Shown here piece by piece: positions 1 to 7,866 of a stretch of 18,326 nucleotides of DNA (its first letter is position 1; the number at the start of each line of letters is the position of its first letter). Origin of the DNA: CAIQPS01 sp964631965. GTDB taxonomy: Bacteria; Actinomycetota; Thermoleophilia; RBG-16-64-13. The stretch spans positions 1 to 18,326 of the forward strand of contig CAZWAR010000060.1 of assembly GCA_964631965.1 (NCBI GenBank), written 5' to 3'. The notes beneath the pieces are model-generated. The model searched no databases and was not told where the DNA came from. It saw only the letters and a list, made by a program, of their open reading frames with translations. Both the position numbers and the translations under genes were made by a program.

Positions 1-1063
1 GGGCCTTCTGCTCATCCACCCGCGCGTGCAGCCACTCGATGCTCCCGTCCCAGTCCTTGAAATCCTCGGGTCTCGTGAACGGCACGTGCCAGGGGCAGAT
101 CTTGGTGCAACGCCCGCAGACGCAGCCTTCCTTGTTCAACACGTCGAAGTCCGAGCAGGTTTTGCTGTCCAGCTTCCAGGTGTAATAGCCGTTGTAGAGG
201 GTCTTCGGACCGCGCGCGATGGAACCTGACGGACACTGCTGGGCGCACACCGTGCACCGGGCGCAGTAGTCCTGCAGGCCGAAGTCGATGTAGCCATCAA
301 CCTCGAGTTCCATGTTGGTCATCACACACGCCGACTTGAAGTTGGCGCCCAGGAACGGGTTGAGAATGATGCCCATGCGCGACACCTCTCCCAGACCGGC
401 GTCGAGCACCACCTGGGGCATGAGCGTGGAGTAGCGGTTCATATTGGAGGCCTCGGCCTCGAAGCCCAGCCGGCGCATGTAGTTGGCCATGGTTTCGGTC
501 TGCATGGCGAGACGCTGGTAGGCCTGGAAACTGGCCGGGTCGACGATCTCCTCCCAGCCGTTGGCCGCGTTCCAGGTGGGCTCGTGCTTCTGGCACAAGA
601 GGACGATCGCGTACTTGTACGGAGCCTCGATCTCCCTGCCCTTCATGTTGTGACTGTAGACGGCTGATTGGCTGAGAGGTCCGATGCCCACGAGATCGGC
701 GCCCAGGAAGTGGCCGAGCGATTTGATGTGGCGGCTGAGCACTCGGGGATCGTCGGGGATGGGAGCACGCTCCGAGGCCACCGGGTTCTTCTTCCTGAGA
801 ATCGAGTTATTGACGAGATCCTGCATGTCCCAGAACGAGGCGCCCAGGGGATAGCGACGGGTCATGCGCATGAACTCACGCTGGATCTCCTCCCCGTACT
901 CTCCAAACAGGGACTTACCGAACGGGCTCTCCCGCTCGTCACGCCGCTCGATAGGGCCGACGATCTCGTTGGTTGGCTTGTCGACCCGTTTCAGCTTGTC
1001 GGTGGGCCAGGGCCCAATCTGCCGGTCGTCGTACAGGATGTTGCGATACTTGAGACGTTCCAT
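1..1063 (-). CDS. Reductive dehalogenase-like cobamide/Fe-S protein (RdhA family), C-terminus beyond window
   Basis: The frame starts with ATG at 1063 and is open to the left edge (354 residues visible). Near residues 222-260 it carries the RdhA-type stretch AGLGEVSRMGIILNPFLGA, which normally precedes the iron-sulfur region. Two ferredoxin-like clusters follow: C267-x2-C270-x2-C273-x3-C277-P, then C303 with C316-x2-C319-x3-C323-P. This is the layout of reductive dehalogenases, which use a corrinoid and two [4Fe-4S] clusters to remove halogens reductively; related QueG enzymes share the fold. No twin-arginine signal precedes the domain, and no RdhB anchor gene is seen, so a cytoplasmic, non-respiratory ('catabolic'-type) enzyme is inferred. 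The start overlaps the upstream amidohydrolase stop by one base (TGATG), so the two are probably translationally coupled. Dehalogenation itself is not proven; a related cobamide-dependent reductive reaction is possible. The truncated end hides the final residues. Confidence 0.82.
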   Translation of the reverse strand, partial: MERLKYRNILYDDRQIGPWPTDKLKRVDKPTNEIVGPIERRDERESPFGKSLFGEYGEEIQREFMRMTRRYPLGASFWDMQDLVNNSILRKKNPVASERAPIPDDPRVLSRHIKSLGHFLGADLVGIGPLSQSAVYSHNMKGREIEAPYKYAIVLLCQKHEPTWNAANGWEEIVDPASFQAYQRLAMQTETMANYMRRLGFEAEASNMNRYSTLMPQVVLDAGLGEVSRMGIILNPFLGANFKSACVMTNMELEVDGYIDFGLQDYCARCTVCAQQCPSGSIARGPKTLYNGYYTWKLDSKTCSDFDVLNKEGCVCGRCTKICPWHVPFTRPEDFKDWDGSIEWLHARVDEQKA

Positions 1064-2088
1064 CAGTCTATTCTCAGCTCCTCTGCGTTCCGGAAGTAGA
1101 GCATTTCCTTCTCCTCCTGGGAGAGCCCGAGACTCTCCAGGAAGGCCATGCAATCCGTCATTTCCTCGTAGGGGTAGTCCGTGCCCAGCAGGATCCTGTC
1201 CATGCCGAGCGCCTCCCGACTGCATTTGAAAGCGGCGGGCAGATAGTTCCCGCTGGTGGTCATGAGCATGTTGTCACGCAGGTACTGGCTCGGCACCCTC
1301 TTGAGATCGGGGACGACCTCAGGATCGGCTGCCTTGAGATGAGGCCGCACGAACGGGTGATCGATGCGCTGCATGAGGAACGGCAGGCCCTCGCCATAGT
1401 GCCCGAGCATGACCTTCAGCTTCGGGAAGGCGTCGAAGGCCCCCGAGAGGATCAAGCGCATCATCGCGGTGGCCGTCTCCACACCGAAGCCGAAAGCCGC
1501 GCCGGCAAGGGGAAGGCCATAGGTGCGCAGTTCCTTGATCATCGGGGCCACCGGATGAAGGTATATCACCACTCCGAGTTCTTCGGCTTTGGCAAGGATG
1601 GGCCAGTAGCGGCGTTCGTCGATGTAGGAGTCGCCGAAGTTGGAGTGGGTCTTCCAGCCCTTGAAGCCAAGTTGCTTCACGCACCGTTCCAATTCCGCGG
1701 CCGCTGCCTCCGGATCCTTGGGCGCGAGCGCGGCAAAGCCCAGGAGCCGGTCGGGATGCCTGTCGATGGCCGCGGCCAGTTCGTCGTTGGCCCGACGGGC
1801 GATGCCCGTTCCCACTGCCGGTTCGAAATGGTCGACGCCGGGGGAGGTGAGCGACAGGATGGCCTTGTCGATGCCGCCCTTGTCCATCTCGGCTATGCGG
1901 CCTTCACCGATATCGAGCAGGCGGTTGAGGAGGAAGTCGCCATGCGGCTCGAACGCGTCCTCCCGGTAGTACATGCGCCGGCGACCCGTGGCCTTGTCGT
2001 CTATGAATCGCGGGTAGCCCGGGTTGGCGTACGTGGCGCCCACCCACTCCTGCGTGACGAAGTGTGTCTCGAAGTCGATGGTCTTCAT
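1063..2088 (-). CDS. Amidohydrolase-family (de)carboxylase, gamma-resorcylate/2,3-dihydroxybenzoate decarboxylase type
   Basis: A 341-residue protein of the Amidohydro_2 (ACMSD-like) family: metal-dependent TIM-barrel enzymes that mostly decarboxylate aromatic or muconate-type acids without oxygen. The N-terminal metal motif is E7-T-H9 (in FETHF), the variant typical of gamma-resorcylate decarboxylase rather than the DxHxH of ACMSD. Other visible ligand positions are H178 (YLHPVAP), H230 (LGHYGEGLPF) and D304 (GTDYPYE). The RLILSGAFDAFPKLKVMLGH stretch is characteristic of the family. The ATG at 2088 was chosen because GGAGG lies 8 bases upstream; the open frame extends 26 codons further but without a ribosome site. 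It is the first gene of a two-gene operon with the RdhA-like gene and is preceded by a copy of the shared palindrome. Natural substrate unknown; a hydroxylated benzoate is the family-based guess. Confidence 0.88.
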   Translation of the reverse strand: MKTIDFETHFVTQEWVGATYANPGYPRFIDDKATGRRRMYYREDAFEPHGDFLLNRLLDIGEGRIAEMDKGGIDKAILSLTSPGVDHFEPAVGTGIARRANDELAAAIDRHPDRLLGFAALAPKDPEAAAAELERCVKQLGFKGWKTHSNFGDSYIDERRYWPILAKAEELGVVIYLHPVAPMIKELRTYGLPLAGAAFGFGVETATAMMRLILSGAFDAFPKLKVMLGHYGEGLPFLMQRIDHPFVRPHLKAADPEVVPDLKRVPSQYLRDNMLMTTSGNYLPAAFKCSREALGMDRILLGTDYPYEEMTDCMAFLESLGLSQEEKEMLYFRNAEELRID

Positions 2089-2155
2089 TCTTCGGGCCTC
2101 CGCTACGGAATGACAAAGAGACTGGACCGGAACATCTGCGCGCCGCTCTGGTTGG

Positions 2156-2171
2156 TAAGCGTTCACTCAGT
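2156..2171. promoter_or_regulatory. Candidate TetR-type operator, site A
   Basis: Read on the minus strand this is CTGAGTGAACGCTTAC, a degenerate copy of the AGYGARCGYTCGCT palindrome found at three other intergenic places in the window. It lies about 70 bases upstream of the decarboxylase start, just downstream of a possible -10 (TATCCT on the minus strand). The half-site GTGAACGC is well kept; the other half is weaker. Confidence 0.45.
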
Positions 2172-2217
2172 TCGCACAAAGGATAGCAGTCATGGCGCAC
2201 CGTGGGTGAAAAGATTG

Positions 2218-2254
2218 GGGCCCCGGCCATCCTTCCGGGTGGCGGCCGGGGCCC
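2218..2254 (-). terminator. Strong hairpin after the first substrate-binding protein gene
   Basis: Perfect 11-bp stem (GGGCCCCGGCC at 2218-2228 with its complement at 2244-2254) and a 15-base loop. On the minus strand it is followed by CAATCTTTTC, a short T tract. A smaller 6-bp hairpin (2263-2280) lies between it and the stop codon at 2302. It separates the binding-protein gene from the promoter of the decarboxylase/RdhA pair. Confidence 0.6.
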
Positions 2255-2301
2255 ACTTCGGAGCCCGGTATCTGCCGGGCTGAGGGGACTATGCCGGGAG
2301 A

Positions 2302-3720
2302 TTAGGCCAAAGGCGTGGTCTGCTGCTCGACGGGGATCAGTTCGTGACCGACGTTGCTCGTGATCTTGAGCTCGACAGGCCACTTCGTACCTTTCACCCA
2401 TTGGCCCGCCGCGCAAACCGTCCGATACACGTTGGGAACCGGATGGAGGGTGCTCTCCTGGACGGGGAGTGTGAAGTCCACGGGACCGGCGATCGTCTCC
2501 AGTTTCATCGTGGAGAGCGCGGTGGCGACGGCATCCTTGTCATCGAGGTTCTCGGTGCGCTTGAGAGCATCGACCGCCATCTCGAACAGGGCATAGTGAT
2601 AGAGAGGCTGGACCCACTGCTCGCCCTGTCGCTTCTCGTATTCTGCGCCGAATTCCTGGCAGGTCTCGCCGGTGAGCGACGACTTGAACGGGAAGGTAGG
2701 GGTCCAGTAGACCACAGTGGTCAGTCCGATACCGATCTCGCCCAATTTATCGACGGTCTGCCAGAACTGGAGGGCCTTACCGATGGTCACGGCCTTCGGG
2801 TTGTACCCCTGCTGCTTGGACTGCGTCCAGAAGTTGGTGAAGTCGGGGGCGGAGAGGACGCCGGCGCAAATGTCGGCTCCGTCTTTCTTGAAGGTGGAGA
2901 TCACCTTCGTGTAGTCCTCGAGACCGTCCTCGAAGGCCCCCGGGTCGGACAGCTTGTACCCGAGCGTGTCGAGCTTGGGCGGCCAGGCCTTCCGATAGGC
3001 GTTTCCGTCGGCGTCGTTCGGCCAGAGAGCGCCGTAGACCTTGTTGTTGGGGAACTGGTCCCACATCCCGAAGTACAGGTCCTGGATGTCCTCCTGCCCC
3101 CAGAAGCAGTGGTAGGTCCACTTGAAGCCCACCTGGGGATCGCCCTTGCGGCCGTTGAACCAGGCCTGCCATGGCGTGTCGTTGGAGATGCAGGGAACGC
3201 CGTAGGCTTCGGCCTGGTCGGACACCGGGATGGTGGTGTCGGGTGTGGAAGCCACCATGAGCATGTCCACGCCGGAGTTGTTGATGAGGTCGCCGGCCAC
3301 CTGGCTCGCCCTATCCACGCTCGACTGGCTGTCCTGCAGTTCGATCTGGACCGGGTGGTTCTTTTTGTCGCCCAGAACGAGCCCGTCCTTCGCGTACTCG
3401 TTCCACCGATCGAGGCAATACTTGTCGGAAGTGCCAAAGGTGGCCAGTTTGCCGGTTATGGGGCTGACGAAGCCCAGTTTGACTGCACGCCCGGTCTCGA
3501 CCCCCGCACTCACGCTGGTCGTGGTCTCCATTGCGCCCGTGCTGGTCGTCTGCCCCGCTGCGGCGGTCGTGGTGCTGCTGCCCTCTGCGGCGGTCGTGGT
3601 GGTCTCTTCGCTGCCACACGCAGCCAGGACTCCACCCAGACCGCCCACAACGCCCATCGTGGCGCCTGCGATACCTGCCCTTTTCAAGAATTCCCGACGA
3701 CTGACCGTGCTGTCTGACAT
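2302..3720 (-). CDS. Tat-exported substrate-binding lipoprotein, HAAT (branched-chain amino acid/amide) ABC family, copy 1
   Basis: A 472-residue periplasmic-binding-protein fold of the Peripla_BP_6/LivJ type. The N-terminus has a twin-arginine motif (SRREFLK, R8-R9), a hydrophobic stretch and a lipobox ending in LAAC35, followed by a Thr/Ala/Ser-rich spacer to about residue 75. The mature domain starts near KLGFVSPITG and contains the conserved D-S-Q-S region and an APDFTNFW stretch. The ATG at 3720 follows GAGGGG by a few bases; an in-frame GTG 12 bases upstream lies inside that ribosome site and is rejected. It is clearly paralogous to the binding protein at 4703-6160 (shared GLEDYTK, DFTNFW, QQGYNPK, TIGKAL, QWVKG). 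No permease or ATPase gene adjoins it, so it must use a transporter encoded elsewhere or act as a sensor. Ligand unknown; amides, carboxylates and aromatic acids are all bound by this family. Confidence 0.9.
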   Translation of the reverse strand: MSDSTVSRREFLKRAGIAGATMGVVGGLGGVLAACGSEETTTTAAEGSSTTTAAAGQTTSTGAMETTTSVSAGVETGRAVKLGFVSPITGKLATFGTSDKYCLDRWNEYAKDGLVLGDKKNHPVQIELQDSQSSVDRASQVAGDLINNSGVDMLMVASTPDTTIPVSDQAEAYGVPCISNDTPWQAWFNGRKGDPQVGFKWTYHCFWGQEDIQDLYFGMWDQFPNNKVYGALWPNDADGNAYRKAWPPKLDTLGYKLSDPGAFEDGLEDYTKVISTFKKDGADICAGVLSAPDFTNFWTQSKQQGYNPKAVTIGKALQFWQTVDKLGEIGIGLTTVVYWTPTFPFKSSLTGETCQEFGAEYEKRQGEQWVQPLYHYALFEMAVDALKRTENLDDKDAVATALSTMKLETIAGPVDFTLPVQESTLHPVPNVYRTVCAAGQWVKGTKWPVELKITSNVGHELIPVEQQTTPLA

Positions 3721-3780
3721 GCTTCCCCTCACTTCTGTGATATTTAACCCGGCCGTTCGGCTAACGGACCTGGCCGCAAC

Positions 3781-3798
3781 TCAGAATACGGATTCTGA
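3781..3798. promoter_or_regulatory. Inverted repeat overlapping the -10 of the binding-protein promoter
   Basis: TCAGAAT-ACGG-ATTCTGA: perfect 7-bp arms with a 4-base spacer. It covers the -10 box, where a bound repressor would block transcription. It is unlike the AGYGARCGYTCGCT element, so a second regulator may act here. Confidence 0.45.
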
Positions 3799-3811
3799 TT
3801 TATCGAATCAA
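3783..3811 (-). promoter_or_regulatory. Sigma-70-type promoter of the first binding-protein gene
   Basis: On the minus strand a -35 TTGATT (3806-3811) and a -10 TATTCT (3783-3788) are separated by exactly 17 bases, in an AT-rich patch unlike the rest of the window. Transcription would begin some 50-60 bases before the ATG at 3720. Confidence 0.55.
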
Positions 3812-3868
3812 GAGAAGAGAACAAGAATTTTGGTTTGTTTTTATCGCAATTAGCTCGGAAAGTGTCCT

Positions 3869-3884
3869 AGTGAGCGCTATAGTG
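3869..3884. promoter_or_regulatory. Candidate TetR-type operator, site B (tetR / binding-protein intergenic region)
   Basis: AGTGAGCGCTATAGTG, ending 5 bases before the tetR start codon. It shares the AGTGAGCG half-site with site C and the AGCGCT core with site D. Placement between divergent genes and against the regulator's own start suits autoregulation. Confidence 0.55.
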
Positions 3885-3889
3885 GGCAA

Positions 3890-4540
3890 ATGCACGACGC
3901 GTTGACACCGTACAAGTCGCCGCGGCAGAAGCGCAGCCGGGAGTCTCTCGAGCGTTTGCTCGAATCCGCCGAGGACCACATCCGACAGAACGGCTTCGAG
4001 TCTTTGACGATCCAAGGCGTGGTCGGCAGCATCGGGTTGTCGGTGGGGGCTTTCTACGCCCGCTTCCCGGAGAAGACCGCCCTCCTCCACGCACTACAGA
4101 CCCGGTTCCATGACCGTCTCGAGAAATCCATCCGCGAGGAGATGCTCGTGGAGGCCCTGCCACAGACCTCCTTGGCCGGCGCGGTGGACGCCGCCCTGGA
4201 GGTCCTCATCTGCAATGTCATGGGGGAACGGGAGCTGTCGCGGGCGTTCATGACGCTTTCCGTGACTGACCGGATCCTGCGCGCTGCAGGCGAGGCCGTG
4301 AACCGCCAGAGGCGAGAGGTGTTCGCCGAGGTGATCATGCCCCACAGTGCCGAGATAGGCCACGACGATCCCCGGTTGGCGGTGGACATCGCCTATGGCA
4401 TGTACGCAGCCGTCATCCGCGGACGCCTTGTGTTCGGGTCCGAGCACGAGCTCTACTACGGCATCGACAGCCCGACGCTCTATCGAGAGCTCAAGGAGGC
4501 ACTGTTCCTCTATCTCCGCGGCGATCACGCGCGCGGCTAG
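3890..4540 (+). CDS. TetR/AcrR-family transcriptional regulator
   Basis: A 216-residue protein with a typical N-terminal TetR helix-turn-helix (about residues 13-60: SRESLERLLESAEDHI, then the recognition part SIGLSVGAFYARFPEK). The larger helical C-terminal half would hold a ligand pocket and the dimer interface. Proteins of this family usually repress nearby genes until a small effector binds. It is divergent from one substrate-binding gene and convergent with the second, and a palindrome sits directly before its ATG. That start has only a weak ribosome site (GTGGG). Because related palindromes lie before both binding-protein genes, the decarboxylase/RdhA pair and the dehydratase, I infer this protein controls them. 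The effector is unknown. Confidence 0.9.
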   Translation: MHDALTPYKSPRQKRSRESLERLLESAEDHIRQNGFESLTIQGVVGSIGLSVGAFYARFPEKTALLHALQTRFHDRLEKSIREEMLVEALPQTSLAGAVDAALEVLICNVMGERELSRAFMTLSVTDRILRAAGEAVNRQRREVFAEVIMPHSAEIGHDDPRLAVDIAYGMYAAVIRGRLVFGSEHELYYGIDSPTLYRELKEALFLYLRGDHARG

Positions 4541-4559
4541 CCGCCTCGTCGACGGCGGC
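4540..4559 (+). terminator. Small GC hairpin directly after tetR
   Basis: GCCGCC (4540-4545) pairs with GGCGGC (4554-4559) around an 8-base loop, starting at the tetR stop codon. No T tract follows, so the call is weak. Confidence 0.3.
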
Positions 4560-4630
4560 CGGGAGGTCAGGAAGACCCGATCCTCGGCCGCGGCGGGTGG
4601 CTCGGCTGCGCCTGCAGCTCCTTGAAAGAC

Positions 4631-4658
4631 CGAGAGCCCCGCCAGCGCGGGGCTCTCG
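4631..4658. terminator. Terminator between convergent tetR and the second binding-protein gene
   Basis: Perfect 12-bp stem (CGAGAGCCCCGC with its complement at 4647-4658) and a CAGC loop. On the minus strand it is followed by GTCTTTC. It lies between two genes that converge and could serve both. Confidence 0.65.
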
Positions 4659-4702
4659 TCGGTCGTATCGTCGCATCCGGACCGCCTGGGCGGTCTTCGA
4701 GA

Positions 4703-6160
4703 CTACGAGCCGTAGTTCATCGGCTGGACCGTCGCGGAGGTCGGCAGTGGCTGGGCCGCCGGCGCGTAGCCCGCGGGCAGAGCGTTGCTGACCATGACGG
4801 GCACGAAGGGGTATTTCTCACCCTTCACCCACTGGGCGCCACCAACCGGTGGGGTGTACACATTCAGCACCGGATGCCGCGTGCCCATCTGCACCGGGGC
4901 GGTGAAGTCCATTGGTCCAAGGCAGGTCTCCAGCTTCGTGGTGGAGATCATCTTGACGATCTCTTCCTTGTCGTCCAGATTGGTGACTCGTTTGAATACG
5001 TCCACGGCCCACTCGAACTTGCCGTACTGGCCGATGGGAGCCGTCCATTCCTCGCCGGTTTTGGCCGTGTAGTCATCGGCCAGTTCCTGGCAGGTCTTAC
5101 CGGTGATGGAGTCCTTGAAGGGCCAGGTGGGATGCCACACACCCTCGACGGTGGTGTTGTAGGCGATGTCGCCGGTGGCTTCAAGGCTCTGCGGGAAGAG
5201 CAGGGCCTTTCCAATGGTTAGCACTTTGGGGTTGTAGCCCTGCTGCACCGACTGCTTCCAGAAGTTGGTGAAGTCGGGGGTGATGATGGTGCCGCAGCAG
5301 ATTTCGCAGCCGTTCTTCTTGAAGTCGGCGATGTACTTGGTGTAGTCCTCCAGGCCGACCGGATAGAGGTCGGGCAGGAAGTACTCGTACCCGGCTGCCT
5401 CAACGGCGGGCGGCAGACCCTGCTGCATGTCGGTCCAGGCGATCCCATCGGCGTCGTTGGCGAACAGGAAGGCGACCTTCTTGTTGGTCTCCACTTGGCC
5501 CCACATGGCTATGAAGTTCGCCACGATCTCTTCAAGGCCGAGCGCGTGCGCGTAGGTCCACTTGAATGGCTTGTCGGGTGTGGCCCCGCGGCCGAAGTAG
5601 AACGGCTGCCACGGGACGAAGTTGGCGATGGACGGGCAACCGAGCGCTTCACACTGGTCGGCAACCGGGTTGGCGGTGTCGGGAGAGCCGGAAGCCATCA
5701 TGAGGTCGACCTTGTCGTTCGTGAAGAGGTCGCCGGCCACCTGGGAGGCCCGGTTGGTGTCGGACTGGCTGTCGGCCCGCTTGATGCTGATCATATGCTT
5801 CTTGCCATCGCCCCCGATGATTCCGTCGGGGACCGCATTCATTGCGTAGTTCACCCACCAGTCGTCGGCCTTGGCGAACAAAGCGAGGGGCCCTGTGCTC
5901 GGCGAGACGAGGCCGAGTTTGATCTCCCGGCCCTCCTCGGGTCCGGCGCTGGCGGTGGTCGTTGTGGACGCGGCGGCGGACGTGCTGGTGCTGGCGGCGG
6001 TACTGGTCGTCGTGGCCTGGGCGGTAGCCGAGGTCGTGGTCTCTTCACCACCACCGCAGGCCGCTACCACTCCTCCGAGACCGGCGCCGAGCCCAACGGT
6101 GGCTCCGGCCGCGCCGGCGATCTTCAGAAAATCGCGCCGGCTGACATTCTTCTCTTCCAT
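4703..6160 (-). CDS. Tat-exported substrate-binding lipoprotein, HAAT ABC family, copy 2
   Basis: A 485-residue paralogue of the protein at 2302-3720. Its signal has the same architecture and length: twin-arginine SRRDFLK (R8-R9), hydrophobic region, and a lipobox ending in VAAC35. A Thr/Ser/Ala linker runs to about residue 75, then the Peripla_BP_6 domain begins near IKLGLVSPSTG. Shared blocks include GLEDYTK, DFTNFWKQS, QQGYNPK, LTIGKAL and QWVKG, but the first lobe differs enough that ligand specificity may too. The start is supported by AGGAGG four bases before the ATG. No transporter membrane or ATPase gene is nearby. Site C lies about 100 bases upstream, suggesting control shared with the first copy. 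Whether it feeds the same transporter is not visible. Confidence 0.9.
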   Translation of the reverse strand: MEEKNVSRRDFLKIAGAAGATVGLGAGLGGVVAACGGGEETTTSATAQATTTSTAASTSTSAAASTTTTASAGPEEGREIKLGLVSPSTGPLALFAKADDWWVNYAMNAVPDGIIGGDGKKHMISIKRADSQSDTNRASQVAGDLFTNDKVDLMMASGSPDTANPVADQCEALGCPSIANFVPWQPFYFGRGATPDKPFKWTYAHALGLEEIVANFIAMWGQVETNKKVAFLFANDADGIAWTDMQQGLPPAVEAAGYEYFLPDLYPVGLEDYTKYIADFKKNGCEICCGTIITPDFTNFWKQSVQQGYNPKVLTIGKALLFPQSLEATGDIAYNTTVEGVWHPTWPFKDSITGKTCQELADDYTAKTGEEWTAPIGQYGKFEWAVDVFKRVTNLDDKEEIVKMISTTKLETCLGPMDFTAPVQMGTRHPVLNVYTPPVGGAQWVKGEKYPFVPVMVSNALPAGYAPAAQPLPTSATVQPMNYGS

Positions 6161-6254
6161 GGTCCCTCCTCAGCGGAAACTCTCCGTTGCAGGCTGAACG
6201 GCACAGCCTGTCTCTTTCCATGCTAGCACTCGGGGAACGGCGCGGCGAATGGCT

Positions 6255-6270
6255 AGTGAGCGTTCGCTCC
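6255..6270. promoter_or_regulatory. Candidate TetR-type operator, site C
   Basis: AGTGAGCGTTCGCTCC, with GAGCG and CGCTC arms around TT, about 95-110 bases upstream of the second binding-protein start. It is one of four related intergenic palindromes. The rest of the 302-base divergent gap 6161-6462 is GC-rich, with no gene seen. Confidence 0.55.
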
Positions 6271-6389
6271 GGTACGCTGCTGCCGCTCCTCTCCGTCGGT
6301 CGGGGGCGCGCCCGCGCCCATGCCCCAGCGGCGGCTGCCTGGCGACCGCTGCGGACAGACCTCACGAAAGTGCCTGTTAAGCGGGTTCT

Positions 6390-6422
6390 TTGACACCGCC
6401 TTTATGGGATACGGGCTATACT
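6390..6422 (+). promoter_or_regulatory. Possible promoter of the foldase gene
   Basis: TTGACA at 6390-6395 and TATACT at 6417-6422. Both hexamers are good, but the 21-base spacing is too long for a standard sigma-70 promoter, so one of them may be fortuitous. The GTG start follows about 40 bases later. Confidence 0.35.
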
Positions 6423-6462
6423 GTCGGCGCCGTCTTCGCAATCGTGTCAAGTGAGGTAATTC

Positions 6463-7761
6463 GTGACCAAGAAAGTCCTGGCCGCGCTCGTGGTGCTCAT
6501 CCTGGCCGGAACGGCCGGCTTGGTGGCGGGCTGCGGCGGCAATCTACCCAAGGGCGCCGTTGCTAAGGTCGGCAGCGTCATCATCACTCAGAAGGCATTC
6601 GATCAGCGAACCGCCGATTTCGAAGTCCAGTACGCGAGTCAGGGAATCATCCCCGACAAGACCACCCAGCCGGAACAGTACAAGCTCTTCCAGCAGGACG
6701 TCCTCGAGTACATGATCACCTATGAACTGGCCAGCCAGGCTGCCGAGGACATGAACATCACCGTTACCGATGACGAGGTCCAGCAGGAGATGGATTCGAT
6801 CCTCCAGCAGTCGTTCGGCGGAGACCAGTCGCAGTTCGACCAGGCACTCGAGGCTCAGGGCATCACCATGGACCAACTGAAGAACAGCTACAAAGAGTCG
6901 ATGTTGCTGCAGAAGGTCTATGAACAGGTCACCAAGGACATCACGACCGTGCCCGACAACGAGCTTCAGGCCTACTACGACGAGCATAAGAGCGACTACT
7001 ACGTCGCGGAGACTCGCACCGCGCGCCACATCCTCTTGGCACCCGACGCATCTCGGGTAGACGGCACCACTTCCACCACGACCACATCCACCACGGAGGC
7101 CGGGGCCGACGACTCCTCTACCGCGACCGCCTCGTCGTCCACCACCACCACTGCCGCGCCGACGGACGCCGACTGGGAAGCAGCACTCGAAGCCGCGAAG
7201 AAAGTGGAAGCTCAGCTGAAGGCGGGCGCGGACTGGACCGAGGAGGCCAAGACCTACTCGGACGACCCGGGCTCGAAGGAGATCGGCGGCGATCTGGGCA
7301 CCATCCAAAAGGGTGAGATGGTCCCCGAATTCGAGGATGCGGTCTTCTCGCTCCAGAAGGACGAGATCTCCGACCCGGTGAAGACTGCCTATGGGTACCA
7401 CATCATCGAGGTCACCGGCATCAACGAGGCGAAGCAGTACACTCTCGACGAGGTCAAACAGGAGATCACGAGCATCCTCCTGGGTGACAAGAAGGATGAG
7501 GCGTGGACGAAGTGGGAGGACGACCAGAGAGTCAAGGTGGGCGTCGTCTACGCCGATGCGTGGGTAACCACCACGACGACTTCTTCCACGGACGTAACTC
7601 CCACCTCTACCGACGGGACCGACACCACTACCGGCGCTGAGGACACTACGACTACGGCGCCTGCTTCGACCGAAACCACGGCGCCTGCTTCGACCACTAC
7701 CACCGCTGCTACCACTACTCAGACGACAGCGGGGGCAACGGATACGACCACGGCTCCGTAG
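6463..7761 (+). CDS. PpiC/SurA-type peptidyl-prolyl isomerase lipoprotein
   Basis: A 432-residue secreted foldase starting at GTG (GAGGT just upstream). The signal peptide ends in VAGC24, a lipobox, so it should be anchored outside the membrane like PrsA. Residues about 30-165 form a SurA-N-like helical chaperone region. The parvulin (PpiC) domain begins at TARHILL (residues 186-192) and resumes at about 235, with YSDDPGSKEIGGDLG and YGYHIIEV. Between these parts sits an insertion of about 34 residues rich in Thr and Ser (201-234). A second Thr-rich tail fills residues 369-432. The role is folding of exported proteins, possibly including the lipoproteins next door. It is transcribed alone, divergent from the binding protein, and ends in a strong terminator. 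Confidence 0.9.
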   Translation: MTKKVLAALVVLILAGTAGLVAGCGGNLPKGAVAKVGSVIITQKAFDQRTADFEVQYASQGIIPDKTTQPEQYKLFQQDVLEYMITYELASQAAEDMNITVTDDEVQQEMDSILQQSFGGDQSQFDQALEAQGITMDQLKNSYKESMLLQKVYEQVTKDITTVPDNELQAYYDEHKSDYYVAETRTARHILLAPDASRVDGTTSTTTTSTTEAGADDSSTATASSSTTTTAAPTDADWEAALEAAKKVEAQLKAGADWTEEAKTYSDDPGSKEIGGDLGTIQKGEMVPEFEDAVFSLQKDEISDPVKTAYGYHIIEVTGINEAKQYTLDEVKQEITSILLGDKKDEAWTKWEDDQRVKVGVVYADAWVTTTTTSSTDVTPTSTDGTDTTTGAEDTTTTAPASTETTAPASTTTTAATTTQTTAGATDTTTAP

Positions 7762-7866
7762 CGACGGGTCAGACGGCTTGGCAACGGGCGGCTTCGGGCC
7801 GGGCCGGTAAGGCCACCCACAGTTGAGCCCGTGGCAGCACTGCCGCGGATTGCGTCGCAGTCGACA

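Noticed and set aside
2344..3717. A 457-codon plus-strand frame opposite the first binding-protein gene
   Set aside because: The minus-strand gene has a Tat signal, lipobox, ribosome site and family motifs; the plus frame has none.
7559..7758. ACC/ACG-rich tandem-like repeats at the end of the foldase gene
   Set aside because: They are codons for a Thr-rich protein tail, varied in third positions, not a DNA repeat or CRISPR array.
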